A stretch of DNA of 36,824 bases, taken from NCBI GenBank assembly GCA_021820105.1, contig JAKAED010000021.1, positions 1-36,824 on the forward strand. The letters are read 5' to 3'. Below, piece after piece: positions 31,972-36,824 of this stretch. The first letter of the stretch is position 1, and each line of letters starts with the position of its first letter. The position numbers were made by a program, and so were the translations under genes. The notes beneath the pieces were generated by a model that worked only from the letters and a program-made list of their open reading frames with translations, searched no databases and was not told the DNA's origin. The stretch comes from Actinomycetes bacterium (lineage in GTDB: Bacteria > Actinomycetota > Thermoleophilia > Solirubrobacterales > Solirubrobacteraceae).

Positions 31972-32781
31972 TCAGAAGGCTTCGGCGTGGTGGTGGTGCG
32001 GATGGGAGGGCTCGGCCTCGTCGCTGTCGCCGGCCACAACGATCACCCTCCCGTGCACTCTGAGCACCTCAACCGGGTGTCCGTAGAGCCGCGTCAGCAC
32101 ATCTGAGCGCACCACCTCATCGGCAGGCCCGCAGGCGGCGCGTCCGTCAGCGAGGTAGACAACGCGGTCCATCGCCGGCAGCAACGCGTTCATCTCGTGT
32201 GCGGACAGCAGCACGGAGAGCCGCTGTTCACGGGCGATCGTGGCGAGCAGGTCGACCACCTCGCGGGCGCTGCGGAGATCCAGGTTTGCCAGCGGTTCAT
32301 CCAGCAGCAGCAGGGGTGGCCGGCTGACCAGCGCGTGGGCGATCAGGATCCGCTGCTGCTCGCCGCCGGAGAGGCGTCCGACACGCGTGTCAGCAAACGA
32401 CTCTGCCCCAACCGCCGCCAGCATCTCCGCCACGTGCTCCCGGCGTACGCGATCGGGCCGGGGCAGACCCAGGCGGTGTCCGTCAAGGCCAAGTGCAACG
32501 AGGTCGCGCCCGCGCAGTGGCATGTCCGGATCGAGCAGGAATTTCTGGGGGACATAGCCGACGCTTCGGCGTCGGTCTGCACCGGGGATCTGCACGTGGC
32601 CGCGGGTGGGTGTCAGCTGGCCCAGGATCACCCGCATGAGCGTCGTCTTGCCGGCGCCGTTTGAGCCGATCAGCCCGGTCAGCCCTCCGGGTGGGAGCTT
32701 GAAGCTGATCTCGTCAAGGATGCGGCGGCCACCGAGCTCAACGGTGACTGACTCAACCTGCAGGGCGGGTGCGCTCATCAA
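31972..32781 (-). CDS. Metal ABC transporter ATPase (ZnuC-like) with His-rich tail
   Basis: 269 residues. Walker A GSNGAGKTTLM, Q-loop GYVPQKF, signature LSGGEQQR, Walker B LLLLDEPLANLD and the switch His in LLSAHEMN are all intact, so it should power the two permeases. The last residues are HPHHHHAEAF, a six-His cluster that may bind the transported metal on the cytoplasmic side. Its ATG overlaps the stop of the lipoprotein gene (ATGA). Confidence 0.93.
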   Translation of the reverse strand: MMSAPALQVESVTVELGGRRILDEISFKLPPGGLTGLIGSNGAGKTTLMRVILGQLTPTRGHVQIPGADRRRSVGYVPQKFLLDPDMPLRGRDLVALGLDGHRLGLPRPDRVRREHVAEMLAAVGAESFADTRVGRLSGGEQQRILIAHALVSRPPLLLLDEPLANLDLRSAREVVDLLATIAREQRLSVLLSAHEMNALLPAMDRVVYLADGRAACGPADEVVRSDVLTRLYGHPVEVLRVHGRVIVVAGDSDEAEPSHPHHHHAEAF

Positions 32782-33713
32782 AGGCTCCTTGTGGATCTGC
32801 CGCTGCCGATGGCACGCTGCAGCGCGTGCAGCTCGGCGAGCATCCAGGACTGGTAGCTGTAGCCCTGCGGCATCGTCTCGTACACCGCCACCACCGGGAT
32901 GTTGTGCTGGAGTGCCTGTTGCAGAAATGACTGGGTGACCGTGTCGGTGACCTGCCGGTTGTAGACAAACGCCTTGACACGGCGCGCTTGGAGCAGGTTG
33001 TCCTCGGCGGTCAGGTCCTGTGGGGCAGGGTCGACGCCGTTCATGATGTCGGCCTGCAGTGTCCAGGTGGTCAGGTTCCTGGTGCCCGCGGCCTGCAGCA
33101 GATAGTTGGCAACGGGCTCACTGGAGGAGACCGGAGTGGCTGCGAACCTTGATCTGAGGCTCGCCAGGGTCCGGTACACGGCATCCAGGGAGCGGTTGAA
33201 CCGCTTGAGTTGCTGTCTGAAGTAGCGTGCGTGTCGGGGCTGAAGCGACGCCAGGTCGCGAGCCACGGCGGTGGCGACGATCGCGACGATTCGCGGGCTG
33301 TACCAGAGGTGCGGATTCCGGGTCGAGTCGGGCAGGCGCAGCAGTCGCTGGACGCTGATGACCCTCCGTGTCGCGTTTGGTGAGGCTGCCTCGAGCCTGT
33401 TCATGAACGGGTCGTAGCCGAGGCCGTTTTGCACGATCAGCTTCGCTGTGCTGATCGTCTGCGCCACGCCCGGGCTCGCCTCGAAGCTGTGTGGGTCGGT
33501 GTTGGGATCGCTCATGATCGCGCTGACGCTCACGTACCGGCCGCCGATCTGGGAGATCACGTTCGCGTACTGGCTCTCGGCTCCGACCGCACTGATCACG
33601 CCCGTCCGGACCTGTTGATCCGCCCTGAGGCGAGTGGAGCCGCGCCCGCAGCCGCTGACGGCAACCGCGACCACCCCTGCGGCAAGGATCGGTATCAGCG
33701 CTCCGGGTTGCAC
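32778..33713 (-). CDS. Metal-binding lipoprotein of ABC transporter (ZnuA/MntA-like)
   Basis: 311 residues. The signal peptide ends in a lipobox (AVSGC, Cys 22), so the protein is anchored on the outer face of the membrane. The cluster A-I fold shows metal ligands: His in DPNTDPHSFEAS, His in NPHLWYSP, and at the third position a Ser-Ser-Glu (VSSSEPVANYLL) instead of His; Asp or Asn near FVYNRQVTD may give the fourth. There is no His-rich loop as in classical ZnuA. This ligand set suits Mn or Zn. Start is GTG 33711-33713, six bases after TATCCT, with no Shine-Dalgarno. Confidence 0.9.
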   Translation of the reverse strand: MQPGALIPILAAGVVAVAVSGCGRGSTRLRADQQVRTGVISAVGAESQYANVISQIGGRYVSVSAIMSDPNTDPHSFEASPGVAQTISTAKLIVQNGLGYDPFMNRLEAASPNATRRVISVQRLLRLPDSTRNPHLWYSPRIVAIVATAVARDLASLQPRHARYFRQQLKRFNRSLDAVYRTLASLRSRFAATPVSSSEPVANYLLQAAGTRNLTTWTLQADIMNGVDPAPQDLTAEDNLLQARRVKAFVYNRQVTDTVTQSFLQQALQHNIPVVAVYETMPQGYSYQSWMLAELHALQRAIGSGRSTRSL

Positions 33714-33719
33714 GGCATC

Positions 33720-33725
33720 AGGATA
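33720..33725 (-). promoter_or_regulatory. Predicted -10 element of the metal-uptake operon (TATCCT)
   Basis: On the minus strand TATCCT lies six bases before the GTG start of the lipoprotein gene, which suggests a leaderless transcript. The Fur-like inverted repeat lies immediately upstream. Confidence 0.5.
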
Positions 33726-33728
33726 GCA

Positions 33729-33751
33729 ATAATGATGCTGATTCTCATTAT
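33729..33751. promoter_or_regulatory. Fur/Zur-like operator
   Basis: ATAATGA-N9-TCATTAT, perfect 7-base arms, in the only AT-rich patch of the divergent region. The right part (TGATTCTCATTATC) is close to half of a Fur-family box. It covers the -35/spacer region of the metal operon, and the Fur-type gene begins about 34 bases to the other side. Confidence 0.7.
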
Positions 33752-33771
33752 CGTTTAGCCGTTGTGGGCGC

Positions 33772-33777
33772 TATCCT
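33772..33777 (+). promoter_or_regulatory. Predicted -10 element of the Fur-type gene (TATCCT)
   Basis: TATCCT lies seven bases before the GTG at 33785. The same hexamer is used on the other strand for the transport operon. No Shine-Dalgarno. Confidence 0.4.
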
Positions 33778-33784
33778 CCTGAGT

Positions 33785-34333
33785 GTGCGGGAGATAGGAG
33801 CGGATAGGGATGGGACGCAGGTCCCTGGGGGGCGGGCAACCCCTTCCCAGCTCGACCTGGATGGCGCCCTCACCGGCGAGCAGCAGGCGTGGATGGACAG
33901 GGCGGAAGCCCTGCTTCGTGATGCCGGCCACCGGCGCAGCGGGCCACGTGACCTGTTGGTTGCGCTGTTCGCTCGCGAGCAGTGCGCCCTCACGGTGCAG
34001 GAGATCGATGCGCGCCTGAGCGACTGGCTGCGCGCGGGGATAACGCGCAGGCCGGTGGGGATCGCAAGCGTCTACAGGGGGGTTGAGGTGCTCCAGGATC
34101 TCCGGCTGATCTCGCGCGTGGACGTCGGTGATGGCGTGGCCCGTTATGAGCGCATCGCCGCGGACGAGCATGATCACCACCACCATCACTTCGTGTGCGA
34201 CCGCTGCGGGCTGCTGGTGCCGTTTGACGACCAGCCACTGGAGGCGGCGATCAGCGCCCTGCAGGCACGGCTCGGTTTTGAGACCACGGAGCACGAGGTC
34301 GTGCTGCGCGGGGTCTGCGTCGGCTGCCGCTGA
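33785..34333 (+). CDS. Fur-family repressor, probably Zur
   Basis: 182 residues with the start at GTG 33785 (an in-frame GTG at 33764 is less likely). A winged helix (ALLRDAGHRRSGPRDLLVALF, VQEIDARLSDWLRAGITRRPVGIASVYRGVEVLQDLRLI) precedes the dimerisation domain. The metal sites are visible: a HDHHHHHF stretch, CDRC and a final CVGC, forming the structural Cys4 zinc site and His-rich sensory sites. The divergent metal-uptake operon and the operator between them point to a zinc sensor; iron or manganese cannot be excluded. The N-terminal 35 residues before the fold are longer than usual. Confidence 0.88.
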   Translation: MREIGADRDGTQVPGGRATPSQLDLDGALTGEQQAWMDRAEALLRDAGHRRSGPRDLLVALFAREQCALTVQEIDARLSDWLRAGITRRPVGIASVYRGVEVLQDLRLISRVDVGDGVARYERIAADEHDHHHHHFVCDRCGLLVPFDDQPLEAAISALQARLGFETTEHEVVLRGVCVGCR

Positions 34334-34344
34334 GGTTCAGGTGC

Positions 34345-34368
34345 GCCCGCGGCCAGCGGGCCGCGGGC
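34345..34368. terminator. Hairpin terminator after the Fur-type gene
   Basis: A perfect 10-bp stem, GCCCGCGGCC with GGCCGCGGGC, loop AGCG, 12 bases after the stop. Its tip is the same as at 4671-4700. Confidence 0.7.
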
Positions 34369-34407
34369 ATTGCCATCTGGGGTCGGGAACCGCTAGAACT
34401 AGGAGGC

Positions 34408-36009
34408 ATGGAGGCGAGCCCGGGTCCTCACGCTGTCGAGCACGTGGATGTGCTGATAATCGGTGCCGGAATCTCAGGAATCGGCTGCGCCTATTACCTG
34501 CAGAAGCACCATCCGCAGCGCAGTTATGTGCTGCTCGAGGCACGGGAGCGGATCGGCGGCACCTGGGACCTGTTCCGCTATCCAGGGGTGCGCTCAGACT
34601 CCGATCTGCACACGTTCGGCTTCGAGTTCAAACCCTGGCGCAGTGAATACGCACTGGCGGAGGGCGCTGAGATCCTCGACTACATCCGTGAGGCGGCGAG
34701 CGAGAACGGTATCGACCGCCACATCCGCACCAACCAGCGCGTGGTCGCGCTCGCCTGGTCCTCAACACAGGCACGGTGGCTCGCGACGATCCAGCTTGGC
34801 GGCACGCGCACGCAGCAGATCAGCGCCGACTGGGTCTTTGCCGGTACCGGGTACTACCGCTACGACGCCGGCTACCTCCCGGATCTGCCGGGGGTGCAGA
34901 ACTTCGCTGGACGGGTCGTCCACCCGCAGCGGTGGCCGAGCGACCTCGACTATGACGGCAAGCGGGTGCTCGTGATCGGCAGCGGCGCCACGGCCGTGAC
35001 GCTCGTGCCCGCCATGGCCAAGCGTGCGGCACACGTGACCATGCTGCAGCGCTCACCCACCTACGTGATGTCGCTTCCGCGCCGTGACAAGCTGGCCAAC
35101 TGGCTGCAGCGCCGATTTGGGCCGGACCGCGGCTACGCGTTGGCCAGGCGCAAGAACATCCTTCTGCAGACCGGCCTGTACCAGTTCTGTCAGCGTTATC
35201 CGCGGCGGGCGCGCCGCCTGATCCGTCGGCTGGCCGCCAAACAGCTGCCGGTCGGATATCCGGTGGACGTGCATTTCAACCCTCGCTATGACCCATGGGA
35301 TCAGCGGCTGTGCTTCGTGCCCAGTGGCGACCTGTTCCGCACGATCCGGGAGGGGAAGGCGGCCGTGGTCACAGACACGATCCAGACCTTCACCCGGAAC
35401 GGGGTGCGGCTCACCTCCGGCACAGAGCTCGAGGCAGACATCATCGTCACCGCCACCGGCCTGCGCTTGCAGGCCTTTGGCGGGATCGAGCTGTCAGTGG
35501 ACGGGACGCGCGTCGAGCTCAGCGAGAAGGTCGCGTTCCGGGGAATGCTGCTTGATGGCGTCCCCAACCTGGCCTTTCTGATCGGCTACACGAACGCGTC
35601 GTGGACGCTCAAGGTCGGACTGGTCTGTGAGCACTTCTGCAGGCTGCTGACACACATGGATGAGGTCGGGGCCGATACCTGTGTGGCCAGGCTGCCGTAC
35701 CCGCACATGCCAACTCGTCCGCTGCTTGACTTCCAGGCCGGCTACGTGCAGCGCGCGCTCGACGCACTGCCCAGGCAGGGCATGCAGGCACCGTGGCAGC
35801 TGCCGATGAGTGTCCTCGAGGACACACGAGTGCTCAGGGACGGGCCGCTTGAGGATCGCAATCTTGAGTTCACGCGCATGCGTGGCCGGGCCGTCGAGGC
35901 AACTGTGCCAGCGGTATCGGTCGTGCAGGTGACCTCCGCAGACGCGCCGGACGAGCCGGTGCAAGATGCCTCGGCTCAGCTTGCGACCGCCACCAGTTCG
36001 AGCGTCTGA
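34408..36009 (+). CDS. Baeyer-Villiger-type flavin monooxygenase, EthA-like
   Basis: 533 residues. The FAD fold is IIGAGISGIGCAYYLQ, the fingerprint region FAGRVVHPQRWP fits F-x-G-x3-H-x3-W-P of flavin monooxygenases, and the NADPH fold is VIGSGATAVTLVP. Several blocks match what I recall of Mycobacterium EthA: GGTWDLFRYPGVRSDSD, VTMLQRSPTYV, NPWDQRLC-like DPWDQRLCFVPSGDLFR, and IGYTNASWTLK. EthA oxidises ketones and activates thioamide prodrugs. The last 45 residues are low-complexity and less conserved. AGGAGG sits only one base before the ATG, so either a V13 GTG or a non-canonical start is possible. It is not preceded by an EthR-type repressor gene, and its end overlaps the opposing gene by 34 bases. 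Confidence 0.9.
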   Translation: MEASPGPHAVEHVDVLIIGAGISGIGCAYYLQKHHPQRSYVLLEARERIGGTWDLFRYPGVRSDSDLHTFGFEFKPWRSEYALAEGAEILDYIREAASENGIDRHIRTNQRVVALAWSSTQARWLATIQLGGTRTQQISADWVFAGTGYYRYDAGYLPDLPGVQNFAGRVVHPQRWPSDLDYDGKRVLVIGSGATAVTLVPAMAKRAAHVTMLQRSPTYVMSLPRRDKLANWLQRRFGPDRGYALARRKNILLQTGLYQFCQRYPRRARRLIRRLAAKQLPVGYPVDVHFNPRYDPWDQRLCFVPSGDLFRTIREGKAAVVTDTIQTFTRNGVRLTSGTELEADIIVTATGLRLQAFGGIELSVDGTRVELSEKVAFRGMLLDGVPNLAFLIGYTNASWTLKVGLVCEHFCRLLTHMDEVGADTCVARLPYPHMPTRPLLDFQAGYVQRALDALPRQGMQAPWQLPMSVLEDTRVLRDGPLEDRNLEFTRMRGRAVEATVPAVSVVQVTSADAPDEPVQDASAQLATATSSSV

Positions 36010-36824
36010 CCTGATCCAAGCTTGAGTCGCAGCCTCGCGGTCCCCGTGAGCCTGCGTGGATGGGAGGCAGTCACGACGTGACCGTGAGCCACGACAAAGG
36101 TCCAGATCCGCAAACCCGAGCGTGCGCGGCGCTGAACCCAGAGTGTGATCCTGCCGCCGCGGCGCGAGCCCACGAGGACCTGCGCAAGCGGTACCCCCTG
36201 TGAGCCTCTGATCAGGGTGAGCGACGCGACCCTTCCGCCTGAGGTGAACCGCGCGTAGCCGGCGGACGGCGCCGTCAGCGGCCCGTGCCAGCGCGTCCTG
36301 ACACTCTGGCTGACGACACCGGCGCGCGTTTGCGTCACGGTGGTCACGATCTTCAGGTAACTGCCGTAGTCGCTGCGCTGTGGCCGGTAGGTCCTGGAGC
36401 CGCCTGTCCTGATCAGGACGCAGCGCCGGAGGCATCGATAGAAGCGGACCGCGACCGAGGTTCCAACCGGCGCGGGCCCGGCCTTGCCGCTGGGGGCAAC
36501 GCTCGTCGGTGGGCTCGTGATCGGCGTTGCGTCGGGTGCGCCGGCGGTGGTCGTGGTGGTCGTGGTTGTGGTCGTTGTCGTGCCGGAGGGGTTGGAGCCG
36601 CCGTCTGACGCGGTTGTTGTGGTGCCGCCTGAACCCGCCTGAACCACCGCTGAGCTGCTTGCCGGTGAGCTCGCGGTGGTGCTGCCGCCGTCGTTCGCGG
36701 TCGTGACGAGAACCCTCAGGAACAGTCCCGTATCGGCTGCGACTGGTGTATAGGTTGCTGCCGTTGCGCCGTTGATGGTTTTCCAGGGACCGGTGGCGGC
36801 CGCGGCGCTCTCCCACTGATACGT
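35976..36824 (-). CDS. Secreted Ig-like, Thr-rich protein, C-terminal part (5' end outside the window)
   Basis: The frame is open to the right edge, so only the end is present (about 282 residues). It starts in an Ig-like repeat (YQWES, GPWKTINGATAATYTP, ADTGLFLRVLVTTAN), a pattern common in actinobacterial surface proteins. Then come a Ser/Ala/Gly linker, a run of about twelve Thr, a Pro/Ser-rich stretch, and a C-terminal beta-rich domain (VAVRFYRCLRRCVLIRTG onwards) with one Cys pair. It is most likely outside the cell. I do not recognise the last domain. Its 3' end overlaps the monooxygenase gene tail to tail by 34 bases. Confidence 0.7.
   Translation of the reverse strand, partial: TYQWESAAAATGPWKTINGATAATYTPVAADTGLFLRVLVTTANDGGSTTASSPASSSAVVQAGSGGTTTTASDGGSNPSGTTTTTTTTTTTTAGAPDATPITSPPTSVAPSGKAGPAPVGTSVAVRFYRCLRRCVLIRTGGSRTYRPQRSDYGSYLKIVTTVTQTRAGVVSQSVRTRWHGPLTAPSAGYARFTSGGRVASLTLIRGSQGVPLAQVLVGSRRGGRITLWVQRRARSGLRIWTFVVAHGHVVTASHPRRLTGTARLRLKLGSGQTLELVAVAS

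Overview
The window looks like chromosome from a high-GC actinobacterium. The gene set (two luciferase-like flavin oxidoreductases of the F420 type, an EthA-like monooxygenase, MMPL, DUF1028 and DUF6458 proteins, secreted Thr-rich proteins) and the apparently leaderless genes would fit the Thermoleophilia/Solirubrobacterales. That placement is inferred from gene content, not from a marker gene. I see no insertion sequence, integrase, phage gene, rRNA or CRISPR array.

Layout. 1-4700: the end of a DUF1028 protein, then a minus-strand TetR regulator and PAS-GGDEF diguanylate cyclase, divergent from an MMPL exporter with an operator-like palindrome between them. 4740-8798: a translationally coupled glycerol operon (FGGY kinase, GlpA-like FAD dehydrogenase with a [2Fe-2S] BFD tail, FAD/NAD oxidoreductase). 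8856-12626: asparagine synthetase, a His-rich polytopic membrane protein and a membrane-anchored GH25-like protein. 12649-14101: a minus-strand methyltransferase plus UbiA-like membrane protein. 14178-15884: a CBS-pair protein, a strong terminator, a 52-residue small gene not previously called, and a secreted glycosidase-like protein. 15955-18822: an LLM flavoprotein, a GAF-EAL phosphodiesterase and an S4 RNA-binding protein, followed by tRNA-Thr(GGT).

18990-24811: a polytopic membrane protein, an F420-type LLM oxidoreductase with a small membrane partner, and then the least explained locus, four overlapping genes: a protein I do not recognise, a CrtI/PYROXD2-like FAD oxidoreductase, a protein made of two copies of a Cys4 module, and a DUF2269-like membrane protein. 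24812-25254 holds a decayed scar with a phosphoketolase fragment, followed by the leader of a large chemotaxis receptor with an unusual heptad-repeat tail. 27572-29578: a MetE-like zinc methyltransferase, a DUF6458 protein and a GRAM-like protein.

29556-34333 is a complete metal-uptake locus: lipoprotein, ATPase, two permeases and a DtxR/MntR-type repressor in one minus-strand operon, divergent from a Fur/Zur-type repressor, with a Fur-like inverted repeat between them. The window closes with an EthA-like Baeyer-Villiger monooxygenase and the end of a secreted Ig-like, Thr-rich protein.

Two features recur. Several genes have a TANNNT -10 hexamer six or seven bases before the start codon and no Shine-Dalgarno sequence, which suggests leaderless transcripts. 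Several terminator-like hairpins share a GGCC-AGCG/A-GGCC tip.
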